This document shows positions 53,854 through 63,541 of a stretch of DNA of 64,000 bases, piece after piece. The translations under genes and the position numbers were made by a program. The stretch's first letter is position 1. Every line of letters begins with the position of its first letter. The notes beneath the pieces are model-generated. The model did not search any database, was not told the origin of the DNA, and worked only from the letters and a program-made list of their open reading frames with translations. Source of the DNA: Bradyrhizobium tropiciagri (GTDB lineage: Bacteria; Pseudomonadota; Alphaproteobacteria; Rhizobiales; Xanthobacteraceae); assembly GCF_018130545.1 (NCBI RefSeq), contig NZ_JAFCKF010000003.1:682001-746000 (forward strand), written 5' to 3'.

Positions 53854-54225
53854 CAGCGACGGTGCTCTTCGTTGAGACGCTCTCGAGTTCCGTGCTACGC
53901 TTACAAGAAACGAGAGCCAAACGCTTCACGCCAAGACATCACAATATTTCGAACAGCGAGAGCGTGAATAGTCCAAATGAGCTATCACGCTACGCAAATT
54001 TGACCCGACAGAAATCTGCCGAAACACTCGTGCGAAACTCGGAGCCAATAGTCACAGATCAGACAAGTTGATTGGCCGCAGTTCACAGATTGCAATGATG
54101 GAACCGACAATTTCGGTCATCGATGATCGGCATACCAGACCCCTGACCGGATTTCTCATTGACAGAGTTTGCAAACGTCGGGTTTACGACGTTGTACTCT
54201 GCCTGGGCTTCGGAGATCACGCCGC
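53854..54225 (-). promoter_or_regulatory. 372-base AT-richer gap with likely promoter
   Basis: The region between the transglutaminase-like start and the GT4 stop is visibly lower in GC than its surroundings. It includes short palindromes such as TCATCGATGA (about 54118-54127), none with a clear regulatory signature. It probably carries the promoter of the transglutaminase-like gene. No open frame was supported. Confidence 0.4.
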
Positions 54226-55422
54226 TCAGCTTCCGCGCTCGTCTTGCGGCAGCACACGAGTATCCCGACGAACCGTCTGCCGGACGGCGTCCGCAAAACT
54301 CGCCGCGAATGCACGGACGCGTTCGTCCTGATGCGGAACGACATTCCGAACCACGAGTCCCCGCGCCTCCTGCGAGGCTTGCATCAGGTGGTCTGCCAAT
54401 GCATCGGGATCATCGACGCCGAAATAGCGGGCGGCACCCGAGGTCTGCTCCCGGTGCACGTCGATGTCGGACAGGATCATTGGAACACCGAATGACTTCG
54501 CTTCCTCGACGGTCGTGCTCCATCCCTCGAAGCGAGATGGGTTGAGCAGCGCGGTTGAGGCCCGCAGCAGCGCGTAGACATGCGGCAACGGGATCACGCC
54601 GAGATGCCGGAAATGCGCTTCGAGGCCGCGGTTTTTGATCTCGGAATTGACCAGATCATAATAGCCCGGCTCGCGCCGATCTTCCGTGCTGCCGGATGCG
54701 CAGACAACGACGTCGACCCCGCGCCGCTTCAGGATCGTCAAGGCGTCGACGACGAGTTGATGGTTCTTGTGGCGATAGAACTGATTGGGCAGATAGAAGT
54801 AGTTCTGCGGCAGGTTATGGGTCGCGATGACGTCCGACGGGTCCGTGTTCAGGAACGCAGCCGGTGGCTGAGTCGCGAAGCGGACGACGCTGACGCGGCT
54901 CCTAGCATGCGGGTAGTATGCCCTGAAATCGCGGAACGCGCTCTCGCTGCTCAGCATGATGCTTCGCCCGGACGCGATCTGAACGCGAAAGCCGATCTCG
55001 CGGCGCCAGCGTGCGGCCGTCGGAAACAGCTGAGGCAGCGACCGGTGTTGCAGATCCGGAATCCAGGCCACCGCCGGGATCGCCAGCCGCCAGCCGAAGA
55101 AGCGCGCGGCCTCGACGACGACATCGATGCGCGCCGTGCGAAACGCCGCCGCGGCTCCGCTGTCCAGACCAAGCCCGAGCGCGGCGGCGAGACCCGGCTG
55201 TCCGTCGAACGCTTCGGATCGCACAACCTCGACGCTCGGCACTGCGGCAAGCTCCGCGAGTTCATTTGCATCGGCCCCAGTCCCCGCAAAGACGACCGGA
55301 GTGAATTCGCCGGGCAGAAACCGGTCGAGCGCAGCAAACAGGTTGCGCTGATAATTAAACCCGCCGGCCCAAAGCCGTCGCGAAATGTGACCAAACGCGA
55401 ACCGCAATGGGCGGGTCGTCAC
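54226..55422 (-). CDS. family 4 glycosyltransferase
   Basis: From GTG 55422 the product is 398 residues; the GTG overlaps the epimerase stop (GTGA), which supports this start over 55485. The N-terminus (FAFGHISRRLWAGGFNYQRNLF) and C-terminal FYLPNQFYRHKNHQLVVDAL, NPSRFEGWSTTVEEAKSFG show a GT4 enzyme of the group with a short N-terminal lobe. It closes the second minus-strand glycan operon. The donor is unknown. Confidence 0.86.
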   Translation of the reverse strand: MTTRPLRFAFGHISRRLWAGGFNYQRNLFAALDRFLPGEFTPVVFAGTGADANELAELAAVPSVEVVRSEAFDGQPGLAAALGLGLDSGAAAAFRTARIDVVVEAARFFGWRLAIPAVAWIPDLQHRSLPQLFPTAARWRREIGFRVQIASGRSIMLSSESAFRDFRAYYPHARSRVSVVRFATQPPAAFLNTDPSDVIATHNLPQNYFYLPNQFYRHKNHQLVVDALTILKRRGVDVVVCASGSTEDRREPGYYDLVNSEIKNRGLEAHFRHLGVIPLPHVYALLRASTALLNPSRFEGWSTTVEEAKSFGVPMILSDIDVHREQTSGAARYFGVDDPDALADHLMQASQEARGLVVRNVVPHQDERVRAFAASFADAVRQTVRRDTRVLPQDERGS

Positions 55423-56348
55423 GAAGCATGTCCCTTGAACCAGGCCACATAGTCGGCAAGGCCCTGGTCGAGCGGAATGCGCCAATCGAATCCGATTCCG
55501 CGCAGCATCGCGTCGTCGGCCAACAGGCTCACGGGATCACCGGGCCGGCTGATGCCGGAGTGCCATACAACCGTGTTGCCGCCCCACTGCTTGACGAGGT
55601 GCGCTGCGATGTCGGCAACGCTCGTCCCGCGGCCTGAACCGCCATTGATGACCCGAAAGTTCTGCAGCGACGACGCTTCCGCGACATCGGCAAGCAGCCT
55701 TGCGACATCGCGAGCGTCGGTCCAGTCGCGGATTTCTTGACCGGTCCCGCCGAGCGTCAGCACCGTCTTCCCGGCCTCGAGCCGCGAGCAGATGTCCCAC
55801 AGCAACTGCTTGCGCAGATTGGGGCCATAGACCGAAAACAGCCGCACGATCGTGCAATGCATGCCGAACGACTGCGCGTAGCTGCGACACAGCTGCTCCA
55901 TCATGAATTTGTGCTGCCCATAGGGCGACATCGGCGTTGCGACGGCGGTCTCAGCGATCGGGCCGGCATGGTCGGCGCCATAAACGGCCGCGCTCGACGC
56001 CGCGATCACCGCGCAGTCAGGCGCGGACCCGCGCAGCCATTCGAGCAGCCGCGCCGTGCTCGCAACCGTCCGCGAAAAATCCTCGAACGGCCGCTCGATT
56101 GAGACACCGACGGATGAGCCACCGGCCAGATGAAAGACACGTGTCGGCAGCCCGTGCGCCGCCGCAAGCGCGTTGAGATTGGCCGCGTCGATCTCACCGT
56201 TGATCCAGCTCTGCAAGCCAAGCCGGCGGACTTCCGCTGCGTCGAGCGCGCCGTGGCCGACGCCATGCACCGCATGGCCCGCGCCTGCCAACTCATGCAC
56301 GAGATGGCGGCCGATGAACCCGTTCGCGCCGGTGACCCAGACGATCAT
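55419..56348 (-). CDS. NAD-dependent sugar epimerase/dehydratase
   Basis: The 309-residue short-chain dehydrogenase has VTGANGFIGRHLV, FHLAGGSSVG, AASSAAVYG and SPYGQHKFMMEQ (YxxxK), and RLFSVYGPNLRKQL. It modifies a nucleotide sugar by 4-epimerisation, reduction or dehydration; the reaction cannot be fixed. It starts three bases after the methyltransferase stop and overlaps the GT4 start, so it is likely dedicated to the sugar that GT4 adds. Confidence 0.82.
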   Translation of the reverse strand: MIVWVTGANGFIGRHLVHELAGAGHAVHGVGHGALDAAEVRRLGLQSWINGEIDAANLNALAAAHGLPTRVFHLAGGSSVGVSIERPFEDFSRTVASTARLLEWLRGSAPDCAVIAASSAAVYGADHAGPIAETAVATPMSPYGQHKFMMEQLCRSYAQSFGMHCTIVRLFSVYGPNLRKQLLWDICSRLEAGKTVLTLGGTGQEIRDWTDARDVARLLADVAEASSLQNFRVINGGSGRGTSVADIAAHLVKQWGGNTVVWHSGISRPGDPVSLLADDAMLRGIGFDWRIPLDQGLADYVAWFKGHAS

Positions 56349-56351
56349 CGC

Positions 56352-57203
56352 TCAGGCCTTGTGACAGACAAAGGAGTACAGCCGGCCCGGCCGATTGTCG
56401 AAGCGTTCGGCCATCGACAGCAGCGAGCTGAACACCTGGCGGGACGCAAACGCGGTTCGCCACAGCGGCGCCACCGGAATCTTTTGCGACAATTTGGTCA
56501 CGATCGCGGCCTTCAGAGTCTCCAGCGTATAGGGAAACAGGTTGATTGGGCTTTGCAGCGGCGCCAGCGTATCAATCTTCGAAAATCCGGCGGTGGCCAG
56601 CGCACCGGTATAGCGATCGAGCAAGAAGGCATGCTCGCCGCCGTAGAGATGATGCAGCGGATGCTGCGCAAGGAACTGCGGAAGATCCGCCTCCTTGCTG
56701 ATGACATGCTCGCGCGCCGCGATCAGCACGCCGCCCGGCCGCAGCACGCGAAACATCTCCCGGCATGCGCCTTCGAGATCGCGCGTGTGATGCAGCACGG
56801 CACGGGCGAACACGACATCGAACGTCGCATCCGCGAATGGCAGCCGCTCGGAGAACTCCTCAACCACCTGGATCGGCAATTGCGCCTGTTGCGCCAGCGC
56901 CCGGATCGCCGCCCCGCCCACGATCGCGCTGGGATCCGGCTCGAGCGCCGTCACGGCAAAGCCGCTGCGGGCGAGCGCGTAGCTCGCAATGCCGCGACCG
57001 GCGCCGACATCGAGCGCGGTGCCGGATCGGCCAGCCAGCAGCGCGGCGACCGCCCGCCACTCGGAGCTCTGGAAATAACGTTCAGCGGCAGCGGCCAGCG
57101 GATCGTCGTAGAACGCATCGAGCACAAGCTGGTGCTGGTCGGGCTGATTGCGCAGCCAGACCACCGCTTCCTCCCAGGTGGTAAACTTGCGCTCACCGTT
57201 CAT
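56352..57203 (-). CDS. class I SAM-dependent methyltransferase
   Basis: The 283-residue product has motif I ([16 protein letters not shown]), [21 protein letters not shown] and [13 protein letters not shown]. The C-terminal part contains an aromatic segment typical of sugar methyltransferases. The ATG at 57203 lies inside the end of the acetyltransferase gene (about 11 bases overlap), pointing to coupling. The longer start at TTG 57212 is less likely. Confidence 0.82.
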   Translation of the reverse strand: MNGERKFTTWEEAVVWLRNQPDQHQLVLDAFYDDPLAAAAERYFQSSEWRAVAALLAGRSGTALDVGAGRGIASYALARSGFAVTALEPDPSAIVGGAAIRALAQQAQLPIQVVEEFSERLPFADATFDVVFARAVLHHTRDLEGACREMFRVLRPGGVLIAAREHVISKEADLPQFLAQHPLHHLYGGEHAFLLDRYTGALATAGFSKIDTLAPLQSPINLFPYTLETLKAAIVTKLSQKIPVAPLWRTAFASRQVFSSLLSMAERFDNRPGRLYSFVCHKA

Positions 57204-57762
57204 CAGCGCCAAGCTCCCTTACCAGCACGGCTGGATTGCCCGCGACGATCGAGAACGGCGCGACATCTCTTGTGACGACCGCGCCGGCCGCGACGATGGC
57301 GCCCTGCCCGACCGTCACCCCGCGCAACACCATCGCAGCCGCGCCGATCCAGGCATCATCGCAAATCCTGACCGGGCCCTCATCAAGCGAGATGTCGCTC
57401 GGATGGCCGCGCGTGAAAATCTGCTGCACCTGCCGGTGCCGCTCCCCTGCCCGCAGCGGATGCGTCAGGTTGTCGAACACATTGGCCGAATGCGAGATCA
57501 GCACGCGATTGCCGATCTCGATCGAGGCCGCCGACCAGATCCGGGTGCCCTCGCCGACATAGCACCATTCGCCGATCTTGATCTCCCCGCCATGTGCGAA
57601 GGTCAGGAGCTCGCCGAGGATGCGGCTGTTGCGACCGACGACGATCTTGTCGGCATCGCCGCGAATGTTCCTGATCCTGGCGGTGCTGCCGAGCGCCGCG
57701 TCGGCCTGCAGACGACAGGTCGGGCGACCGATCAGACGCTGGATCAGGTAATCGATATTCAT
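57193..57762 (-). CDS. left-handed beta-helix O-acetyltransferase
   Basis: From ATG 57762 the product is 189 residues with hexapeptide repeats ([46 protein letters not shown]) and the terminal AGNPAVLV. It belongs to the WbbJ/NodL-like acetyltransferases that acetylate sugars with acetyl-CoA. The frame open to 57984 is out of character. The ATG overlaps the preceding methyltransferase stop by four bases. Confidence 0.85.
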   Translation of the reverse strand: MNIDYLIQRLIGRPTCRLQADAALGSTARIRNIRGDADKIVVGRNSRILGELLTFAHGGEIKIGEWCYVGEGTRIWSAASIEIGNRVLISHSANVFDNLTHPLRAGERHRQVQQIFTRGHPSDISLDEGPVRICDDAWIGAAAMVLRGVTVGQGAIVAAGAVVTRDVAPFSIVAGNPAVLVRELGADER

Positions 57763-58601
57763 GCGGTCAACTGCAGGCAGGCGACGGCGCGCGACGACGC
57801 CGCAAGGTCGTCGCCCTGCCCCTTGCCGGTATGGATGTCGAACACGGTCGCATTGGCGAGCGCCTCGGCGCTCTGGCGCGACCAGCCTTGCCGCGAATAG
57901 CCGAAATAGTCGACATGGTGCGATGTCGCGCCGAACGCCTCGATGATCCGCTCGATCATGGCGAGATCGAACACCTGATACCAACCGAGATTGTCGCGCT
58001 TGCCGAACGGCACGGAGATCAGGCAGGTCCCGCCGGGCTTGAGGATGCGCTTGAACTCCTTCACCGCCGGGACAAAGCCCTCCCGATCGGTCTCGGCATC
58101 ACGCGGATCACCGGTGTACAGCATCTGATTGTCGAGCCCGATATGCTCGATCGTCGAAATGCTGGCGACCGTGTCGAACACCTGATCGCCGAACATTGTC
58201 TTGCGGAGATCGCCGAACACGTAGGAATAGCCATCATGCCAATAGCAACGCCGCTCCGGCGCCAGTGTCATGATGGTGAGATCCGCGCCGCGCAGCGGCG
58301 GACGTTGCAGCAGGAAGTCGTGGTTGAACGTCGATCCCGCGTCCAGCATCTTGCCGACATTGCTCAATCGGCCATAGACCCAGGGATATTCCACCACGCG
58401 TTCATCCATCGCGACGCCGTAGCCGGGCGGAAGCTCTTTCCCCGCCTGAAGCAGGCCGCCGTCGATCGCGGCCGTGATGGTGTCGCGTTTGACCGTCTGA
58501 TAGCCCGGGCCAAACGGCCGCGGCCGCATCCTGAACAACGGCACGGCAAGCCCGTCGGCAACCCATTTCAGCTGATAGATCAAATCACTTGCAGACATCA
58601 T
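57759..58601 (-). CDS. SAM-dependent methyltransferase-like protein
   Basis: The 280-residue product has [14 protein letters not shown] as a modified motif I and [15 protein letters not shown] plus [19 protein letters not shown], characteristic of class I methyltransferases. The usual GxGxG is altered (DAGSTFN), so SAM binding may differ. It precedes the acetyltransferase gene with an ATGA overlap and is separated by a repeat from the CgeB-like gene upstream. Confidence 0.75.
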   Translation of the reverse strand: MMSASDLIYQLKWVADGLAVPLFRMRPRPFGPGYQTVKRDTITAAIDGGLLQAGKELPPGYGVAMDERVVEYPWVYGRLSNVGKMLDAGSTFNHDFLLQRPPLRGADLTIMTLAPERRCYWHDGYSYVFGDLRKTMFGDQVFDTVASISTIEHIGLDNQMLYTGDPRDAETDREGFVPAVKEFKRILKPGGTCLISVPFGKRDNLGWYQVFDLAMIERIIEAFGATSHHVDYFGYSRQGWSRQSAEALANATVFDIHTGKGQGDDLAASSRAVACLQLTA

Positions 58602-58644
58602 TCCGGCCCGATCGCCCGCCCTCTGGCCGGCTCTGTGCCCCGTG

Positions 58645-58746
58645 TAGAGCCTTTTCCGTTCCGATGGAATCGGAACGGGGCTCTGGAATCTCGTTTTTAC
58701 GCGTTTTCTTGACGCGAACCGGCACCACTTCGCTCGAAAACGCTCT
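58645..58746. repeat. mosaic palindromic repeat in operon
   Basis: The element has an AGAGCC...CCGTTCCGAT / ATCGGAACGG...GGCTCT hairpin on one side and a second part ending CGCTCGAAAACGCTCT that can pair with neighbouring TTTTAC/GCGTTTTC-type blocks. I recognise this layout as a rhizobial intergenic mosaic repeat from memory. It ends one base before the stop of the CgeB-like gene and lies within the second glycan operon. Confidence 0.6.
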
Positions 58747-58747
58747 G

Positions 58748-59842
58748 TTACGGCTCAATCCGCGCGACGAGATCGATAAACTGTGCCCATTGCGAGGCCT
58801 TGCTGTAGGTCTCCCGCACGCGGCTCCGGCCGGAGGCGGCAACCCCGGCCCATTGCGGCCAATCCTGCAGGCTGCTTGAAATCGCAGCGGCGGCCCTTTC
58901 TGGAGCATCATAGGTGCGCATTGTGACGCCGTCCTGCATCGCCTCCGGATAGTTGCCCGAATCCGACACCAGCAGTGACCCGCAGCCCATCGCCTCGAAG
59001 CAGCGCATGTTGCCGCGATCATTGCCGGCCATGTCGATGGCGCCGTTGAGCACGATCTTCGCTGATCCGAACAGCTCGTAGAGGTCCCTGCCGAACAGCG
59101 GCGTCCTTGCGATGCGCGCGATGACGTCGGGACGCCGGTGCTTCCCCAGCGGCAGCAATCGCCCGATCGCGCTTTCGGCTAGCCGCGTCAGCCGCGAGGC
59201 ATCGAGGCAGAACACGATGTTGCGGTCAGCCGCCAAGGCCGCGACCTGCTCAAGCGTGCGGCCCCGCGCGCTATGATGCCGCGAATATCCGCCGACAAAC
59301 GCCACGTCGATCGGCCGTTCGCCGTTGCCGTACTGCGCCATCACAGGATCGATCGCGGGAAAGAACAGCTCCGCCCGGCAGCCCTTGCCGCGCCACGCCT
59401 CAAGGATTGAGGGAAAGTTTCCAAGCACCGCGCCGTAAGCGCTCAGGTCGGCATTTCCCGAGGGCGCCGCGCGCCAGCACAGCGTCTTCTTCACACAGCC
59501 GGGAAGCTTGGCGACGAACGCACTGGGATAACGCACAGGATCGAGATTGTAGAACACCTCGGTTTTGTGATGCTCGATTTGCGCGAGCAAGATGGCTTCG
59601 AGCGTCGGCGTGCCCTGCATGCCTTGCTCGCGCGCCCACTGGCGCTGCAGCACTTCGTCGTCGGCATTGGTGAAGAAGGCTTCAGGTGCGCCGTCAAGCA
59701 CAGGCTTGAGGAAATGCGCCGCGCCAAAGCGATCATGCAGAAAGGCGTCGCGGCGCGCCGCGAAGGTCGATGCCTTCGCCGCGAGCTGGTTCAGCCGCGG
59801 CAGGTATGACGGATAGAGACCGCTATTCTGAAACAGACGCAT
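58748..59842 (-). CDS. CgeB-like (Glyco_trans_1_2 type) glycosyltransferase
   Basis: The 364-residue product resembles the CgeB/YkvP group: IDVAFVGGYSRHHSARG opens the C-terminal lobe, followed by FGRDLYELFGSAKIVLNG and RCFEAMGCGSLLVSDSG in the donor site. The N-terminal lobe is variable. The donor is unknown. The start is three bases after the third AsnB stop, and the stop is directly followed by the mosaic repeat. Confidence 0.78.
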   Translation of the reverse strand: MRLFQNSGLYPSYLPRLNQLAAKASTFAARRDAFLHDRFGAAHFLKPVLDGAPEAFFTNADDEVLQRQWAREQGMQGTPTLEAILLAQIEHHKTEVFYNLDPVRYPSAFVAKLPGCVKKTLCWRAAPSGNADLSAYGAVLGNFPSILEAWRGKGCRAELFFPAIDPVMAQYGNGERPIDVAFVGGYSRHHSARGRTLEQVAALAADRNIVFCLDASRLTRLAESAIGRLLPLGKHRRPDVIARIARTPLFGRDLYELFGSAKIVLNGAIDMAGNDRGNMRCFEAMGCGSLLVSDSGNYPEAMQDGVTMRTYDAPERAAAAISSSLQDWPQWAGVAASGRSRVRETYSKASQWAQFIDLVARIEP

Positions 59843-59845
59843 CGG

Positions 59846-61684
59846 TTACGCGGTCCTTGCCAACATCCATTTCATGTTCAGATACGGCCAGATCCGGCCG
59901 ACGGATTCCCAATCCCAGCTTTGCGACGCCGTCATGCGGCCGACCGCCTTTCGCAGCGGCGCCTCGTCGACGAATTCGGCAAATGCCGGGACCTTCCGAT
60001 CGAGCAGCTCCGCGGTCCAGCCCGCCAACGGTCCGTTGAGCCACTCCGGCATTGGCGAATTGAACCCGACCTTGCGGCGCGCGGTGCGGATGCTTTCGGG
60101 CATCAAATTCGCCATCGCCTGCCGCGCCACCACCTTGGTCATGCCATCGGCCGATTTGCTGGTTTCCGGCAGCGCCATCGTATAGGTCACCAGCCGCCAG
60201 TCCATGAACGGCATGCGGACCTCGATCCCGTGCGCCATCGAAAGCCGGTCGAAATTGCGCAGGATGGTCGGCAGCGTGGTCGAGTGGAACATCCGGTAGA
60301 GACGCCGGTTCAGCGCGCCCCATGTGTTCGGCAACGCGTCATCCTCGGCGACCAGCGGCAGCGGCGCCGGCATCGCCGTCAGGCCTCCGCGCAGGAAATA
60401 GTGCCCCTGGCGCCTGATCATCTGCGCCCGCAGCAGATCGATGCCGCGCTGCGCGAGTTGCGATCGTGATGTGAGCGCGGCCGCAGCGTTGCGGATTTTG
60501 AATGCGGCCGACTTCCCTTCCTGCAGGTAGGCGCCCATCAATTCGTCTGCGCCGTGGCCGTCAAGCGAGACGGTGACGTTCTGGCGCCGCAGCTCGCGAT
60601 AGATCAGCCACGGTGCGCTCGGCAACCCGATATAGACGTCGTCATTGTCATCAAGGATGCGATCAAGGTCGGTGAGCGCGTCGGAGCGCCCGATCTCGAG
60701 AAAGCTCGGCGCCACATTGGCCCACGCGGCCGCCTGCTCCGCCATCGGCCGCTCGTCATTGCTGGCGCCAGGAAAGGTCGCGACAAAGGCGTGCCGCCAG
60801 GCGGTCGAGTCACGCGGCCCCATGCCGGCCTTCTCATGGCTCGCCATGGCGCAGATCACCGCGGACGAGTCGAAGCCACCGGACAGGCAGGTCCCGATCG
60901 GAACGTCGCTGCGCATGCGCAAGGCAACGGAATCCTGAAACAGCTCGCGAAAGCGCGCGACGCGTTCGGCTTCGCTGGTCGGGATCGCAGACAGATGATC
61001 CACGGTCCGCCACCAGCGCCGCACCTGCGCCCGCCCCTGACGCAGCCACATGCAGTGGCCGCCCTGCAGGCGGCGGAGTTGCGAGAACAGTGTCCGCTCG
61101 CTGCCTTCGATGCCGAATGGATCAAGCAACAGCCGCCGCGCCACATCGACGTCGAGCGACGTCTCAACCAGCCCGCTCCGCGCCAGCGCGCGCTGCTCGG
61201 ATGCGAACACGAACCGCTCGGACGACAGCGCGTACAGCATCGGCTTGATGCCGAAACGGTCGCGCGCAAGGAACAGATCATCCGTGACCGTGTCATAGAT
61301 CGCCAGCGCCCACATGCCGTTGAAGCGCAGCAGCATGTCTTCGCCCCACGCCTGCCAGGCAGCGAGGATCACTTCGGTGTCGGACTGGCTGCGGAACACC
61401 GCGCCCTTCGCCTCGAGCTCGCGGCGCAGCTCGAGGAAGTTGTAGATCTCACCATTGTAGACGATCACATGGCGGCCATCGCCCGATGCCATCGGCTGAT
61501 AGCCGCCCTCGCCGGGATCGATGATGGCTAGCCGGCGATGGCCGAAGGCAACGTTTCGCTTGGCATTGAACCAGGTGCCTTCGCCGAACGGCCCGCGATG
61601 CGCGATCAGGCTGGTGAGCCGCGAGATCTCGGCCGGCTCCACGGGATTGCCCCGGAGATTGACGATGCCTGCGATACCACACAT
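59846..61684 (-). CDS. asnB: AsnB-type glutamine amidotransferase (third copy)
   Basis: From ATG 61684 the product is 612 residues with Cys2 (MCGIAGIVN), YNGEIYNFLEL, the ATP loop LSGGFDSS at about residue 265 and LDGHGADELMGAY where the other copies have SGDGGDE. It is more distant from the other two copies than they are from each other, and the C-terminal half (RRKVGFNSPMPEWL) is of its own type. It lies between wzx and the CgeB-like gene, so it probably amidates a glycan carboxylate in this operon. The frame upstream of 61684 overlaps wzx and is not real. Confidence 0.86.
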   Translation of the reverse strand: MCGIAGIVNLRGNPVEPAEISRLTSLIAHRGPFGEGTWFNAKRNVAFGHRRLAIIDPGEGGYQPMASGDGRHVIVYNGEIYNFLELRRELEAKGAVFRSQSDTEVILAAWQAWGEDMLLRFNGMWALAIYDTVTDDLFLARDRFGIKPMLYALSSERFVFASEQRALARSGLVETSLDVDVARRLLLDPFGIEGSERTLFSQLRRLQGGHCMWLRQGRAQVRRWWRTVDHLSAIPTSEAERVARFRELFQDSVALRMRSDVPIGTCLSGGFDSSAVICAMASHEKAGMGPRDSTAWRHAFVATFPGASNDERPMAEQAAAWANVAPSFLEIGRSDALTDLDRILDDNDDVYIGLPSAPWLIYRELRRQNVTVSLDGHGADELMGAYLQEGKSAAFKIRNAAAALTSRSQLAQRGIDLLRAQMIRRQGHYFLRGGLTAMPAPLPLVAEDDALPNTWGALNRRLYRMFHSTTLPTILRNFDRLSMAHGIEVRMPFMDWRLVTYTMALPETSKSADGMTKVVARQAMANLMPESIRTARRKVGFNSPMPEWLNGPLAGWTAELLDRKVPAFAEFVDEAPLRKAVGRMTASQSWDWESVGRIWPYLNMKWMLARTA

Positions 61685-61686
61685 GT

Positions 61687-63240
61687 CTAGGCGGCCTTGA
61701 AGGGCAAGAAGCGGGTGATGATGATGCGGAGATCCCGCCAGCAGACGGCGCGATAGGGACCCAGCTGCGACACGGCGACAGCAGCGACAAAGATCACCGC
61801 CGCCGATACCCCGTAGAGCGACACCACATACCACCATGACGGCGCCTGGTCGAATGACACATGGCCAAGCTGCGAGCGCAGCGCCAGCGCTATGGCGACA
61901 CCGGTGCCGAGCGGGATCAGGACGAAGTGCAGCATCCGTGACCACATCCCCGAAAGCCTGAAGGTCCGCCGCAACAGCAGCACCGTGATCGCCATCTGCG
62001 CGGCCATGCCGACACAGGAGCTCCAGCCGGCGGCCTGCCAGCCGAAATACGGCAGTGCGACGGCGCTGGTCGCCAGCGTGAAGACGCCCGTGACGAGCGA
62101 GATCAGCGCGTTGTAGCTGGAGCGCCCCTGCGACAACAGATAGTACGCGAACACATTGGCGCTCGAGCCCAAGATCCCGCTGATCGCAAGCACCACCAGC
62201 ACCAGTTGCGCCTCGGCGGCGACCTCGGCACCGGTCCATCGATACAGCAATGCACCCGCGACCGGGATCAGGCCGCCGAGCGCGCTGGCGGCCAGCACGT
62301 TGAGAATCCAGGACGAGCGCAACAGCAGGTCGACCTTGCGATCATCGTCTTCCTTTTGCAGCGTGCTGAAGAACGGGAACAGGATCTCGCCGATCTTCAA
62401 GACGCCGATGTAGACCGCCTCCTCCAGCCGCTGCGCGACACTGTAGAAGCCGACGAATTGCGGCTGCAGCAGCGCGCCGAGCAGATAGCGGTCCGCCTGG
62501 CCTGCGAACAGCGCGCCGCTTTGTGCCGCGACCTGCCAGCCGCCGAGCTTGACCAGTGCACGCAGCGCGCCGCGATCGAGCGCCGGTCGTGCCAGCCAGT
62601 CACTGATCGCGTGTCGCGACCAGGCGAACGCCATCACGAGATTGGTCGCGAAGCCCAAAGCCTGACAGCCGAGGAAGGTCGAGGCGCGCGGCGCGTATGG
62701 GATCAACAGCAGCATCGACATCGTCGTCACCACCGTGCCGGTGATGCTGATCGACGCGATCCGCCGGTAATCCTGACGCGCCGTGAACAGCGAGAGGAAC
62801 ACCGCGAACAGGCACTGGCACAGCCAGCCGGCGCCGGCCAAGGCGAAGGCAAGCCTGAGATCGTCGCCGGCCGGGCCGCCGAGGTGAAATCCCAGTCGCG
62901 CCAGCGGCGCGCCGGCAAGGATCAGCACGACCGCGATCAGGCCGCCGACGGCGATGGCGAGCGCAAGGGCGGTCGCGAAGAAGCGCCGCGCCGCCTCGCG
63001 GTCTGATGGTTCCAGCCGCTGCGCAAGCTCGCGCGCCGTCGAAAGACCCAGCGCATTGCTGAACATCAGCGCCGGCGCGACACAGGCCGTCACCAGGCCC
63101 GCAACACCAAACGCGGCAAGCCCGAGCCGGAAAATCACGAACGGGAGAATTGCCAGATTGAGCAGCACCGCGACCGCAAAGGCGGTCGCGTTCCACGCCG
63201 AATTGCCGAGCAGATGGGACGGACCTCTCTTCACTGCCAT
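61687..63240 (-). CDS. wzx: oligosaccharide flippase, Wzx/MOP type
   Basis: From ATG 63240 the product is 517 residues with about 12-14 hydrophobic segments and the polysaccharide-transporter features NSAWNATAFAVAVLLNLAI, TARELAQRLEPSDREAARR and GALLQPQFVGFYSVAQRLEE. It flips lipid-linked oligosaccharide to the periplasm. Earlier starts to 63402 add a long soluble tail without support. It is the first gene of the second minus-strand glycan operon, ending two bases before asnB. Confidence 0.85.
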   Translation of the reverse strand: MAVKRGPSHLLGNSAWNATAFAVAVLLNLAILPFVIFRLGLAAFGVAGLVTACVAPALMFSNALGLSTARELAQRLEPSDREAARRFFATALALAIAVGGLIAVVLILAGAPLARLGFHLGGPAGDDLRLAFALAGAGWLCQCLFAVFLSLFTARQDYRRIASISITGTVVTTMSMLLLIPYAPRASTFLGCQALGFATNLVMAFAWSRHAISDWLARPALDRGALRALVKLGGWQVAAQSGALFAGQADRYLLGALLQPQFVGFYSVAQRLEEAVYIGVLKIGEILFPFFSTLQKEDDDRKVDLLLRSSWILNVLAASALGGLIPVAGALLYRWTGAEVAAEAQLVLVVLAISGILGSSANVFAYYLLSQGRSSYNALISLVTGVFTLATSAVALPYFGWQAAGWSSCVGMAAQMAITVLLLRRTFRLSGMWSRMLHFVLIPLGTGVAIALALRSQLGHVSFDQAPSWWYVVSLYGVSAAVIFVAAVAVSQLGPYRAVCWRDLRIIITRFLPFKAA

Positions 63241-63541
63241 GTCCGCTTTCGGTCCATCACGTCGAAACGCCTCAAGTCCCTCTTCCATAAGGGCAAAACT
63301 CAATCGGTCGGGCGACGGGCTAGCAGCCAGCACAGCGCTTGTCGAGAGTTGGCGGACGGCGGACCGGCGCACAGGTGTGGGCAGGTCCGAATCGCGCCGC
63401 ACGCAGAGTCGGTCTTCGCGGAACCGTGACTGTTCGTTTCCGCACGTTGTTATCCGGGTAACAGTTGGAAAGGCCTGCCAAATTGTCTATGGCAGATAAG
63501 CAATAGCCCCCACAGCGGCCCGCCAAACAAGAGGTGTCTCA
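63241..63541. promoter_or_regulatory. 301-base divergent control region
   Basis: The gap lies between the wzx start and the CoA-transferase start and should carry promoters in both directions. A clear ribosome site (AGAGGTG) precedes the ATG at 63542. No strong palindrome or ops-like element was seen. Confidence 0.4.

Noticed and set aside
61685-62239. N-terminal extension of the third AsnB
   Set aside because: Class II amidotransferases require Cys as residue 2; MCGIAG begins at 61684.
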